A stretch of DNA of 64,000 nt from Sphingomonas_O antarctica (GTDB lineage: Bacteria; Pseudomonadota; Alphaproteobacteria; Sphingomonadales; Sphingomonadaceae): positions 124,001-188,000 of the forward strand of contig NZ_CBCRXM010000004.1 in the NCBI RefSeq assembly GCF_965137005.1, written 5' to 3'. How positions within the stretch are numbered: position 1 is the first letter of the stretch; each line of letters opens with the position of its first letter. This document shows, in pieces, positions 26,335 to 34,990 of this stretch. The notes beneath the pieces are model-generated. The model was not told the DNA's origin. It ran no database searches and saw nothing but the letters and a program-made list of their open reading frames with translations. The translations under genes and the position numbers were made by a program.

Positions 26335-27477
26335 ATGACGATGCAAGTCGCCGCCCTGATCGTCGCTGCCGGAAAGGGCGAACGCGCCGGCGGCGATGTG
26401 CCAAAGCAGTTTCGCCTGCTTGGTGGCATCCCCGTCATCGCCCGCGCCGTCGATGCATTCGCCGGCATCCCGGTCCATATCGTCATCGGCGAGGGGCAGG
26501 AAGCCGAACTTGCCGCAGCCTTGGGCAGCCGCGCGGTCGCCAGCGTGACCACCGGCGGTGCCGAACGCCGCGATTCGGTTCGCGCGGGACTGGCAGCAGC
26601 GGCGGCATCGGGAGTGTCGCATGTCCTAATCCATGACGCCGCCAGACCCTTGCTACCGCGCGCGGTCATCGACCGCCTGCTGACCGCGCTCCACACCGCC
26701 GATGGCGCCGTCCCCGTGCTGCCGGTCGTCGATACACTGGCCCGCGGCACGACCACCCTTGGCGATACCATCGATCGCGCGACCCTCCATCGCATCCAGA
26801 CCCCGCAGGCCTTCCGCCTCGACGCCATCATTGCCGCACACGATGTATGGACCGGCGATGCACCCACCGACGACGCTCAGGTTGCCCGCGCCCAAGGCAT
26901 CGAGATCACGCTGGTCCCCGGCGACGCTGCCTTGGACAAACTGACTCACCCGGCCGACTTCGCACGTGCCGAAACCACGCTCGGCCGCTGGCAGCCGCGC
27001 ACCGCCAGCGGATTCGACGTCCACCGCCTCGAACCGGGTGAAAGCCTGTGCCTCGGTGGCGTCGAGATCGCGCACACCCACGGCCTCAGCGGGCACTCCG
27101 ACGCCGACGTCGCGCTCCACGCGCTGACCGATGCATTGCTCGGGACCATCGCCGCCGGCGATATCGGCAGCCACTTCCCGCCCAGCGATCCGCAATGGCG
27201 CGGCGCGCGCTCAGGACAATTCGTCGAACACGCCCGCGCCCTGATCGCGGCACAGGGCGGTCGTATCGTTCACGTCGATGTCACATTGGTCTGCGAAGCG
27301 CCCAAGATCGGTCCGCACCGCGACGCCATGCGCGCATCGATCGCGGCGCTTTTGGGACTCGACATCGGTCGCGTCAGCGTGAAGGCGACGACGACCGAAC
27401 GACTCGGTTTTACCGGGCGGGGTGAGGGCATCGCGGCGCAGGCCGCAGCGACGGTGGAGTTGTGGCATTGGCAGTGA
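26335..27477 (+). CDS. ispDF: Bifunctional IspD/IspF of the MEP isoprenoid pathway
   Basis: A fusion of two enzymes of the non-mevalonate pathway. Residues 1-220 are IspD (MEP cytidylyltransferase), with LIVAAGKGERAGGDVPKQF and HDAARPLL. Residues about 222-380 are IspF (MEcPP synthase), with the zinc site in GFDVHRLEPGE and GHSDADVALHALTDALLG. The fusion is regular in many alphaproteobacteria. The ATG at 26335 is preferred; a second ATG lies two codons on. It overlaps the following small gene. Confidence 0.97.
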   Translation: MTMQVAALIVAAGKGERAGGDVPKQFRLLGGIPVIARAVDAFAGIPVHIVIGEGQEAELAAALGSRAVASVTTGGAERRDSVRAGLAAAAASGVSHVLIHDAARPLLPRAVIDRLLTALHTADGAVPVLPVVDTLARGTTTLGDTIDRATLHRIQTPQAFRLDAIIAAHDVWTGDAPTDDAQVARAQGIEITLVPGDAALDKLTHPADFARAETTLGRWQPRTASGFDVHRLEPGESLCLGGVEIAHTHGLSGHSDADVALHALTDALLGTIAAGDIGSHFPPSDPQWRGARSGQFVEHARALIAAQGGRIVHVDVTLVCEAPKIGPHRDAMRASIAALLGLDIGRVSVKATTTERLGFTGRGEGIAAQAAATVELWHWQ

Positions 27478-28007
27478 AACAGGGCAGATTTGGCGCGGCA
27501 CTGATGGCGGCGGTGACCGTGTTTCAGGCAGGGAGCGCGAGCGCGGCGTGCCTTACCGAAGCTCAGTTTTCGGCGGCGGTCCGCTTCGTCGCGCCCGATT
27601 TGATCCAGGCGGGCGCGGGCAAGTGCGCCGCGCTGCTTCCGGCCAACAGTTATCTCGCCCGCAACGGAGCCTCACTTGCGGCGCGCTACCGCCCCGGTGC
27701 GGCAACGGCATGGCCCGACGTGCAGACCGCCCTCAAAGGCCAACCCGATCTAAAGATGTTCGCGGCGATGGATGAGACGACGGTGCGGGGCATGCTGTTG
27801 CCGATGCTCAACGAAGGCCTGACCAAGCAAAAGTTCAAGGCCGAAGATTGTGCGATCGCCGATGCCATCGCCGCGAACCTCGATCCCTTGCCGCCGCAAA
27901 ACATGGTCGCGCTGATCACGACTTTTGTTCGGCTCAACAAGGGAAAGCCCGCCAAAACCCCCGACGGCAAGCCGCGCCCGCCGATCATCTGCCCGCCCGT
28001 GCAATGA
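27462..28007 (+). CDS. Hypothetical secreted protein
   Basis: No family was recognised. The protein, up to 181 residues, has a signal peptide ending GSASA|ACL, three or four cysteines in the mature part (ACLTEAQ, GKCAALL, EDCAIAD, IICPPV), and a Lys/Pro-rich C-terminus. Three in-frame starts are possible: GTG 27462 and TTG 27468, just after a GGAG, or GTG 27474, which gives a GTGA overlap with ispDF. All keep the signal peptide. It ends in an ATGA overlap with pncC. Confidence 0.7.
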   Translation: MALAVKQGRFGAALMAAVTVFQAGSASAACLTEAQFSAAVRFVAPDLIQAGAGKCAALLPANSYLARNGASLAARYRPGAATAWPDVQTALKGQPDLKMFAAMDETTVRGMLLPMLNEGLTKQKFKAEDCAIADAIAANLDPLPPQNMVALITTFVRLNKGKPAKTPDGKPRPPIICPPVQ

Positions 28008-28516
28008 ACGACACGCCGATCCTCACGCTCCTGCCCACCGAACTGGTTGAGGCGGCGCGTCGGGCGATCGATGCCAATCGCGCCGCCGGGCGCACCGTTG
28101 CCGTCGCCGAAAGCTGCACCGGCGGGCTGGTTTCGGCGGCGCTGACCGAATTGCCCGGCTCATCCGACGTCTTCCTCGCGGGCTTCGTGACTTATGCCGA
28201 CGATGCCAAGACCAGCATCGGCGTGGGCAGTGATATCGTCGAAACCTTCGGCGCGGTGTCGATCGCGACGGGCTGGGCGATGGCGCAAGCGGCCTTGAAG
28301 AGGAGCGGCGCCGACGTCGCGGTCGCGATCACCGGCATCGCGGGTCCGGGGGGCGGCAGCGAGAAGAAGCCGGTGGGCACCGTGGTCTTTGCCTGTGCGC
28401 TAAAAGGGCAGGACCCCGACGACATGCATGCCGACAAGCTTCAGTTCGGCGACCTCGGTCGCGGCGGTGTGCGGCTTCAGGCGGCGCTCAAGGCGCTCGA
28501 ACTGCTGCTGCCGTAA
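28004..28516 (+). CDS. pncC: Nicotinamide-nucleotide amidase (CinA C-terminal domain)
   Basis: A 170-residue stand-alone CinA C-terminal domain. The family deamidates NMN to nicotinate mononucleotide in pyridine nucleotide recycling. Signature motifs are AESCTGGLVSAALTELPGSS, GFVTYAD, and the ITGIAGPGGGSEKKPVGTV stretch. There is no N-terminal MoCF-like domain, as in E. coli YgaD/PncC. It starts inside the stop of the previous gene. Its 3' end overlaps the convergent RatA-like gene by 40 bases. Confidence 0.92.
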   Translation: MNDTPILTLLPTELVEAARRAIDANRAAGRTVAVAESCTGGLVSAALTELPGSSDVFLAGFVTYADDAKTSIGVGSDIVETFGAVSIATGWAMAQAALKRSGADVAVAITGIAGPGGGSEKKPVGTVVFACALKGQDPDDMHADKLQFGDLGRGGVRLQAALKALELLLP

Positions 28517-28935
28517 AGCACCGCCGCGCGCGCTTCGAACGCGCCGATCATGCGGCGCAGCGCCAGGTCGAACATCTGCCCGGCAATGGCTTCGAACACG
28601 CGGTTCTTGAACGCGAAATCGACCGAGAAATCGACCTCGCAACCTTCGGGATGCGGCTTGAAGCGCCAGCAATTGCTGAGGCGGCTCAACGGCCCTTCGA
28701 CATATTCGACATCGATCGCGCCCGGGCGGTCCTTTTTCACCCGGCTGGTGAAGCGCTCGCTCAATCCCTTGAAACCGACAATGAGGTCCGCGACCGCCAA
28801 CGTCGGCGTATCCGACCGCACCCGCACCGCCGAAACCCACGGCAGGAATTCGGCATAACGCGAAACGTCGGCAACCATGTCGAACATCTGCTCCGGCGTG
28901 TACGGCAGGATGCGATGTTCGTGGTGCCGGGGCAT
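28477..28935 (-). CDS. RatA/COQ10-like START-domain protein
   Basis: A 152-residue polyketide-cyclase/START-type protein of the family that includes E. coli RatA and mitochondrial COQ10. The usual features are present: YTPEQMFDMVADVSRYAEFLPW at the N-terminus, and the FKPHPEGCEVDFSVDFAFKN strand pair. In alphaproteobacteria these proteins more likely bind ubiquinone or a lipid than act as toxins. It starts within the lipA stop (TGATG) and its tail overlaps pncC on the other strand; the last 10 residues are Ser/Ala only. Confidence 0.85.
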   Translation of the reverse strand: MPRHHEHRILPYTPEQMFDMVADVSRYAEFLPWVSAVRVRSDTPTLAVADLIVGFKGLSERFTSRVKKDRPGAIDVEYVEGPLSRLSNCWRFKPHPEGCEVDFSVDFAFKNRVFEAIAGQMFDLALRRMIGAFEARAAVLYGSSSSSALSAA

Positions 28936-29855
28936 CAGGCGCGCGCCAGCTGCGCCTCTCGCGCCGCACGCAGCTTCGCGAAATCGTCACCCGCGTGATA
29001 GCTCGACCGCGTCAGCGGCGAACTCGCGACCAGCAAAAACCCCTTGGCCCGCGCGATCGACGCATAAGCGTTGAACGTCGCCGGGGTGACGAAATCCATG
29101 ACCTTGGCGTGACGCGGCGTGGGCTGGAGGTATTGGCCCAAGGTCAGGAAATCGACGCCCGCCGAACGCATGTCGTCCATCACCTGATGCACTTCGAGCC
29201 GGTCTTCGCCCAGGCCCATCATCATCCCCGATTTGGTGAAGATCGACGGGTCGAGCCGCTTGACCTGTTCCAGCAACCGCAGCGACGCATAATAACGCGC
29301 GCCGGGGCGGATCGTAGGGTACAGCCGCGGCACGGTCTCGAGGTTGTGGTTGTATACATCGGGCCGCGCGGCGACGATCGCCTCGACCGCGGCTTCATGC
29401 TTGTTGCGGAAATCAGGGGTCAGGATTTCGATCGTCGTCTGCGGCGTCGTGCGGCGCAGGGCTTCGATCACCTTGACGAACTGGCTCGCACCACCGTCCT
29501 TCAAATCGTCACGGTCGACCGAGGTGATGACGATGTGTTCCAAGCCCAGTTCGGCGGCGGCATCGGCGGTGTGCTGCGGCTCCAGCGGGTCGACCGCGCG
29601 CGGCATGCCGGTCTTGACGTTGCAGAACGCACAGGCGCGCGTGCACGTGTCGCCCAGGATCATCACCGTCGCGTGCTTCTTGGTCCAACATTCGCCGATA
29701 TTGGGGCAAGCCGCCTCCTCGCACACCGTGGCGAGGTTCAGCCGGCGCATCAGCGCCTTGGTCTCGGCGAACGCCACGCCCATCGGCGCCTTGACGCGAA
29801 TCCAGTCGGGCTTGCGCTGACGAACGGGGGTCTCGGAGGGAAGGATGGTGGCCAT
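28935..29855 (-). CDS. lipA: Lipoyl synthase LipA
   Basis: A radical SAM enzyme that inserts two sulfurs into octanoyl groups to make lipoate. The 306-residue protein carries both iron-sulfur sites: the auxiliary cluster CEEAACPNIGEC and the SAM cluster CTRACAFC, plus the C-terminal RSSYHAGDDF serine ligand region. The ATG at 29855 (MATILPSE) is preferred over an upstream in-frame start at 29900. It is followed by the RatA-like gene with a one-base overlap, and is divergent from the carbonic anhydrase gene. Confidence 0.96.
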   Translation of the reverse strand: MATILPSETPVRQRKPDWIRVKAPMGVAFAETKALMRRLNLATVCEEAACPNIGECWTKKHATVMILGDTCTRACAFCNVKTGMPRAVDPLEPQHTADAAAELGLEHIVITSVDRDDLKDGGASQFVKVIEALRRTTPQTTIEILTPDFRNKHEAAVEAIVAARPDVYNHNLETVPRLYPTIRPGARYYASLRLLEQVKRLDPSIFTKSGMMMGLGEDRLEVHQVMDDMRSAGVDFLTLGQYLQPTPRHAKVMDFVTPATFNAYASIARAKGFLLVASSPLTRSSYHAGDDFAKLRAAREAQLARA

Positions 29856-29919
29856 AGCGGCCAGATAGCGATGTGACGTCGCGCTTGCCACCCTCGACAC
29901 GCAAACCTAGCGAGTGACG

Positions 29920-30546
29920 ATGGACAAGCTCGTGGAAGGATATCGCCGTTGGCGCAGCGAAGGCTGGGTCAACGAACGCGCGCGCTGGGGCGAACTGGCG
30001 CAAGGCCAGTCGCCGCAGACCATGATCATCGCCTGTTCGGACAGCCGGGTCGATCCGGCGACGATCTTCGGCACCGTTCCGGGAGAGGTGTTCGTCGTTC
30101 GCAACATCGCCAACCTCGTGCCGCCTTATGAAGTCGGCGGCGGGCGGCACGGTGTGTCGGCGGCGTTGGAATTCGCGGTGACTCAGCTGAAGGTCGCGGA
30201 AATCGTGGTCATGGGCCACGGCGCCTGCGGCGGCGTCGCGGCGGCGCTCAACAAGACCTTCGATGGGGCAAAGGCCGGGGAGGGCGGGTTCATCGCGCAC
30301 TGGATCGACATGCTGGATGAGGCGCGCGACCGGGTGATCGCGCAGCACGGCACCGGACCCGACGCCATCCGCGCGCTTGAACTGGAGGCGGTGAAGACCA
30401 GTCTGGCCAATCTCCGCACCTTTCCGTTCGTGCGGGAAGCGGAGGCCGCGGGCACGCTCAAGCTCAAGGGCGCGCTGTTCGCCATCGCCGACGGCTGCCT
30501 CCACGTCCTCGACGAAAGCGTCGGCACCTTCGCGCCTGTCGCGTGA
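29920..30546 (+). CDS. Beta-class carbonic anhydrase
   Basis: It interconverts CO2 and bicarbonate. The 208-residue protein has the zinc ligands in ACSDSRVDP (Cys and Asp/Arg dyad) and MGHGACGG (His and Cys), both intact. The ATG at 29920 is preferred; a GTG lies two codons upstream. It overlaps the next gene at its stop, and the three genes to 32.9 kb follow one another without gaps. Confidence 0.93.
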   Translation: MDKLVEGYRRWRSEGWVNERARWGELAQGQSPQTMIIACSDSRVDPATIFGTVPGEVFVVRNIANLVPPYEVGGGRHGVSAALEFAVTQLKVAEIVVMGHGACGGVAAALNKTFDGAKAGEGGFIAHWIDMLDEARDRVIAQHGTGPDAIRALELEAVKTSLANLRTFPFVREAEAAGTLKLKGALFAIADGCLHVLDESVGTFAPVA

Positions 30547-32060
30547 TGTATCGCGCGATGACGCTGGCCGGGCTCGTCCTGATCGCCGGGTGCAAAAAGG
30601 CGGTGGAGATCGTCCAGCCCGCGCCGCCGCGCCTGACCGCGCCGGTGACGGTCGCCGATCAGCCTTCGACGATTCGCATGCCCATCGCCGTGCCGCTGGC
30701 CGATCTGCGCCGCGAGATCGAAGGGGCCGTGCCGCGCGTGCTGCAGGTGATCGACGAACCGCCCCGCGTGTGCATCAAGACCAAGTCGAAACTGTTGCCC
30801 GATCTCACCTGCCGCCTGCGCGGACAGGTCACGCGCGGACCCATCGGCCTCACGGGCGCGGGTGACGTCATCACCCTGACCATCCCGGTGTCCGCGACCG
30901 TGCGCGCCGAAAACATCGGCAAGCTGATCAAGCATGAAACCGCGACCGGCGCGGTCGTCGTCACCACGCGCCTGCGCCTCGGCCTGCACCCCGATTGGAC
31001 CCCGACGGCCAAGGTCGATGCGAATTATCGCTGGACCAACCCCATCGGCGTGGACTTTCTCGGGCAGCGCATCACCTTCGAATCGAAGGTCGATCCCAAA
31101 CTCCATCAGATTCTGGCCCAGCTCGAACGCCAGCTGCCCGCAAAACTCGCAAAGGCCGGTGTGCGCGACAAGGCGGCGGGCATCTGGGCCAAGGGCTTCC
31201 GCGCCGAACGAGTCAAATCGGAACCGCTGATATGGGCGCGCTTCACGCCTCAGGCGATCGGCTTTTCGGGCTATCGCGTTATCGGCAATCAGCTCGTTGT
31301 CGGCCTGTCCGCGCGTATGAAGACCGAGACGATCTTCGGCAACAAGCCCGCCGACCCCCCGGTCACCCCGCTGCCGCGCCTCGAAGGGCCGATGGCGGAA
31401 CAGGGCATCAACATGCACGTGCCCGCTTTCGTCCCCTATGGCATCCTCGAAGGCGCGGCGGGCGACGCGCTGATCAAACCCGGCAAGCGCACCCTCAAAC
31501 TCACAAACGGTCATAGCGTCGATGTGACCGTGCGCCATGTGACCGTTTATGGATCGACGGGCGGAAAACTGGCAGTCGGACTCGACCTGCTGCTCGATGC
31601 GGTCGGTGGTCTCGTCGCGCCCAGCGGCACGGTGTGGTTCGTGGCAACGCCGGTGCTCGACATTCCAGGCCGCATCTTGTCGGTGCGCGACCTGACCCTC
31701 GTCGGTCGCACCGACAGCGCGGTGTTCAACGCGCTTGTCGCCGCGATCAACGATACCAGCCTGCACGATCAGCTGACGACGTCGCTGCGTTACGATTTCG
31801 CCAGGGATTATCAGTCCGGCCTGACCAAGGCGGATGCGTGGCTCAAGGAACAACCGTTCGAAGGGTTCGTGTTCAACGGCCATCTGGTCGGGGCGGCGAT
31901 CCGCGATGCCCGCGTCGCGCCTGCGGGCGTGCTGATCTCCGCCGATGCGAAGGCCGCTGGCGGACTCACCTGGAACCCGTCGCGCGCCGCCGTGCTGGTC
32001 GCGCAACGCCACGCCAAACGCGACGCCAAGGAACGGGCCAAGAAACTCGCGGGCCAATAG
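30546..32060 (+). CDS. DUF4403 family lipoprotein
   Basis: A 504-residue envelope protein with a lipoprotein signal (LAGLVLIAGC, lipobox cysteine at residue 16). The remainder matches the DUF4403 family, beta-rich with repeated lipid-binding-like halves; the IRMPIAVPLADLRREIE start, RVLQVIDEPPRVC and late GFVFNGHLVGAAIRDARVAP segments fit. Its role is unknown. The ATG at 30546 shares one base with the previous stop; a GTG at 30543 would give GTGA. It is followed at once by the frameshifted EamA gene. Confidence 0.8.
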   Translation: MYRAMTLAGLVLIAGCKKAVEIVQPAPPRLTAPVTVADQPSTIRMPIAVPLADLRREIEGAVPRVLQVIDEPPRVCIKTKSKLLPDLTCRLRGQVTRGPIGLTGAGDVITLTIPVSATVRAENIGKLIKHETATGAVVVTTRLRLGLHPDWTPTAKVDANYRWTNPIGVDFLGQRITFESKVDPKLHQILAQLERQLPAKLAKAGVRDKAAGIWAKGFRAERVKSEPLIWARFTPQAIGFSGYRVIGNQLVVGLSARMKTETIFGNKPADPPVTPLPRLEGPMAEQGINMHVPAFVPYGILEGAAGDALIKPGKRTLKLTNGHSVDVTVRHVTVYGSTGGKLAVGLDLLLDAVGGLVAPSGTVWFVATPVLDIPGRILSVRDLTLVGRTDSAVFNALVAAINDTSLHDQLTTSLRYDFARDYQSGLTKADAWLKEQPFEGFVFNGHLVGAAIRDARVAPAGVLISADAKAAGGLTWNPSRAAVLVAQRHAKRDAKERAKKLAGQ

Positions 32061-32064
32061 GGGA

Positions 32065-32926
32065 TTGCCGCCCGCATCGCTCGGCCTCGTCGTCCTCGCC
32101 GCGCTGATCCATGCGACGTGGAATCTGTTCGCCAAGCGCGCCGCCGGGGCGGGGGCCGTGTTCGTCCTCGTCTATAGCGCGATTTCCGCCTTGGCTTATG
32201 CGCCCTTCGCGATCTGGCAGATTGCGAACGGGAACCAAGCATGGAGCGTAACTGTCTTCGGCTTTCTGCTGCTCAGCGGCGCACTGCACTTCGTCTACAG
32301 CCTGACGCTCCAGCGCGGCTATCGCGCCGCCGATCTGTCCGTGGTCTATCCCGTCGCGCGGCACCGGCCCGGCGCTGTCGAGCGTGGGCGCCTTCATCCT
32401 CCTCGGCGAAATACCCGAAGCACGGGGGATCGCCGGGCTATGTGCGGTGATTGCCGGTATCGCGCTCATCGCCACCGACGGTCGCCTCGCACGCTTTCGT
32501 GAGCCCGGCGCGATGCACGGCATCAACTGGGGCCTGACCATCGGCGTGATGATCGCGGCCTATACCGTCGCGGACGGTTATGCAGTGAAGGCATTGCTGA
32601 TCGCGCCTTTGGTGCTCGACTGGTGTTCGAACACAGTGCGCGCCACGCTGTTGCTCCCGGCACTGCGCGGTGGAAATTGGCGCGCGGCCATGACCGGCCA
32701 TTGGCGCAGCGCAATCATCGTCGGCCTGATCTCACCGCTCGGCTACATCTTCGTGCTGACCGCGCTCGGCTGGGGCGCGCCGCTGCACATCGTCGCGCCG
32801 ACGCGCGAAATGTCGATGATGGTCGGCGCGCTGTTCGGCCTCGCGTTTCTGGGAGAACGCGTCGGCCAATGGCGTCTGACCGGATGCGCTGTCCTAATCG
32901 GCGGCGTCGTCCTGCTCGCGGGCTAA
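32065..32926 (+). pseudogene. EamA-family transporter, frameshifted
   Basis: The first third (from TTG 32065, frame 1) encodes helices such as LGLVVLAALIHATWNLFAKR and ends at SVVYPVAR near 32361. The rest (frame 2, from 32360) continues GTGPALSSVGAFILLGE to the TAA at 32924. The family motif YPVARGTGP is restored if one GC unit is put back in the GCGC run at 32355-32361, so a two-base loss is the simplest explanation; a single inserted base would also do. About nine to ten membrane helices are covered in all. It may be a true pseudogene or an assembly error. The stop interlocks with that of kup. Confidence 0.8.
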
Positions 32927-34842
32927 ATCTCGACCTGCGATCCCAATTCGACAACGCGGTTGGTCGGCAGGCGGAAAAACTCCATCGCGCTTTCCGCGTT
33001 GCGCAGCATCCAGGCGAACAGCTTTTCACGCCAGATCGCCATCCCCGGACGGCTGGAGGGAAGGAGAGTCTGGCGCGCGAGGAAGAAACTCGTGTCCATC
33101 ATCTTGAACTCGCCGTTGCACGCGGTCACGCGCTTCAGGGCCGCTGGAACATCGGGTTCCTGCATGAATCCGTAATACAGCATCAGGCGGAAGAACCCCT
33201 CGCCCAGCGGGTCGAGCCCGCATTGCGTGTCCTCGGCGACCACCGGCACATCCTTGATCTTGACCGTCAACAGAATGACCCGCTCGTGCAGCACCTTGTT
33301 GTGCTTGAGGTTGTGCAACAGCGCGTGCGGCACGCCGTCCGGGGTGGACGTCATAAACACTGCCGTGCCGGGGACGCGGCTCGCGGATTGCGCCGCCGAT
33401 TTGATGAACACCTGCAACGGCATCGCCGCTTCGCGCATGCGTGCGATCATCAACTGGCGGCCCTTGGCCCACGTCGTCAGCAGCGTGAACGCGACCAACG
33501 CGACCAGCAGCGGGAACCAGCCGCCATCGGGCACCTTGGTCAGGTTCGAGGCGAAATACAGCGCATCGATCGTGAAGAACACCGTGAACATCGGCACCGC
33601 CACCCAAACCGGCCACTTCCACACGCGGAACACCAGCACCGTCATCATGCATGTGGTGATGAACATCGTGCCGGTCACCGCAATGCCATAAGCGGCCGCC
33701 AGCGCCGACGATTCGCGGAACGCCAGCACCAACAGCATGACCATCACCATCAGCGCCCAATTGACCGTCGGGACATAGATCTGCCCGTGCGCCGATGCGC
33801 TGGTATGCTCGATCTTGAACCGGGGCATCAGGCCGAGCTGCACACCCTGCTGGATGACCGAAAACGCGCCGGTGATCACCGCCTGGCTGGCAATGACCGT
33901 CGCGACGGTGGCGAGGATCACGAGCGGCAGGCGCCAGCTTTCGCTCGCCATCAGGAAGAACGGGTTTTCAGCGGCACTGGGCGTATGGATCAAAAGCGCT
34001 GCCTGTCCCGAATAATTGAGCAACAGCGCGGGGAACACCAACCACACCCATGCCTGCTGGATCGGACGACGGCCAAAATGCCCCATGTCGGCGTACAGCG
34101 CCTCTGCGCCCGTCAGCGCCAGCACGATCGACCCCAGCGCGAGGAACGCCAATTTGGGATCGTGCATCACGAACCGCGCCGCCCACACTGGATTGACCGC
34201 GCCCAGAATTTCCGGCGCGCGGACGATGCTCATCACGCCCAGTCCGGCGAGGACCAGGAAATACACCACCATGATCGGCCCGAAAAACTTGCCGATCGTA
34301 TCCGTGCCGCGCGACTGCACCACGAACAGGCCGATCAGGATCGCGACGGCCAGCGGCAGGACGAACGGCGCAAAGCCCGATTGCACGACGACCAGCCCCT
34401 CCACTGCCGACAGCACCGAAATCGCCGGGGTGATCATGCAATCGCCAAAGAACAACGCCGTCGCCAGGACACCGAGCATGACCAGACTGTGCGACCATCG
34501 ACCGCCACCGGTCTTGCGCTGAATGAGCGCGAGGAGCGCCAGGCTGCCGCCTTCGCCCTTATTGTCCGCGCGCAGGATGATGCCGATATATTTGATGCTG
34601 ACCACGATCAGCAGCGACCAGAACATCAGGCTCAGCACCCCGAAGATGTGCAGCAGGTCGCGCGCCAGCGGGTGATGCCCGACGAACACTTCCTTCATCG
34701 CGTACAGCGGGCTGGTGCCGATATCGCCGTAACACACGCCGACCGCGCCCAGCGCCAGCTTCTTCAAACTGCCGTGGACGTGCGGATGCGATTCCTCCTC
34801 GATGGGTGCGGAGGGTGCTTCCACGGATGCGGTCGCTGTCAT
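32923..34842 (-). CDS. kup: Low-affinity potassium transporter Kup
   Basis: A KUP/HAK/KT-family K+ uptake protein, probably H+-coupled. The 639-residue protein starts with a 30-residue acidic/His tail, then the family signature GAVGVCYGDIGTSPLYA, about twelve membrane helices up to residue 450, and a cytosolic C-terminal domain (FIKSAAQSASRVPGTAVFMT). The ATG at 34842 is preferred over an in-frame start at 35019 that would overlap ald. The stop shares three bases with the EamA stop. Confidence 0.94.
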   Translation of the reverse strand: MTATASVEAPSAPIEEESHPHVHGSLKKLALGAVGVCYGDIGTSPLYAMKEVFVGHHPLARDLLHIFGVLSLMFWSLLIVVSIKYIGIILRADNKGEGGSLALLALIQRKTGGGRWSHSLVMLGVLATALFFGDCMITPAISVLSAVEGLVVVQSGFAPFVLPLAVAILIGLFVVQSRGTDTIGKFFGPIMVVYFLVLAGLGVMSIVRAPEILGAVNPVWAARFVMHDPKLAFLALGSIVLALTGAEALYADMGHFGRRPIQQAWVWLVFPALLLNYSGQAALLIHTPSAAENPFFLMASESWRLPLVILATVATVIASQAVITGAFSVIQQGVQLGLMPRFKIEHTSASAHGQIYVPTVNWALMVMVMLLVLAFRESSALAAAYGIAVTGTMFITTCMMTVLVFRVWKWPVWVAVPMFTVFFTIDALYFASNLTKVPDGGWFPLLVALVAFTLLTTWAKGRQLMIARMREAAMPLQVFIKSAAQSASRVPGTAVFMTSTPDGVPHALLHNLKHNKVLHERVILLTVKIKDVPVVAEDTQCGLDPLGEGFFRLMLYYGFMQEPDVPAALKRVTACNGEFKMMDTSFFLARQTLLPSSRPGMAIWREKLFAWMLRNAESAMEFFRLPTNRVVELGSQVEI

Positions 34843-34990
34843 GCGGGCGTCAACCCCAGCCTTTCGTTTCACTCGGCGACCCAGCGCGAAGCCGCGGGCC
34901 GGTAGCACCGCCCCCTGCAACGCGCAATCGAGACAGATGGATACGACCGCGATATAGGAACGCCATCCATAAAATTCAGGAGAGAGCGCA

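Noticed and set aside
28477..28935. RatA toxin of a toxin-antitoxin pair
   Set aside because: No antitoxin partner gene lies beside it; the family in alphaproteobacteria is better read as a COQ10-like lipid/quinone-binding protein.
30183..32135. A 650-codon minus-strand open frame opposite the DUF4403 gene
   Set aside because: Shadow of the plus-strand genes; no motif, no ribosome-binding site.
32065..32926. Two separate small transporter genes
   Set aside because: The two frames together make one EamA protein and meet inside a conserved motif, so a frameshift is the better reading.
32623..34905. A 760-codon open frame on the plus strand
   Set aside because: It is antisense to kup, whose membrane helices and family motifs are clear; the frame stays open because of GC-rich codon bias, and its product is a His/Arg-rich composition with no domain.
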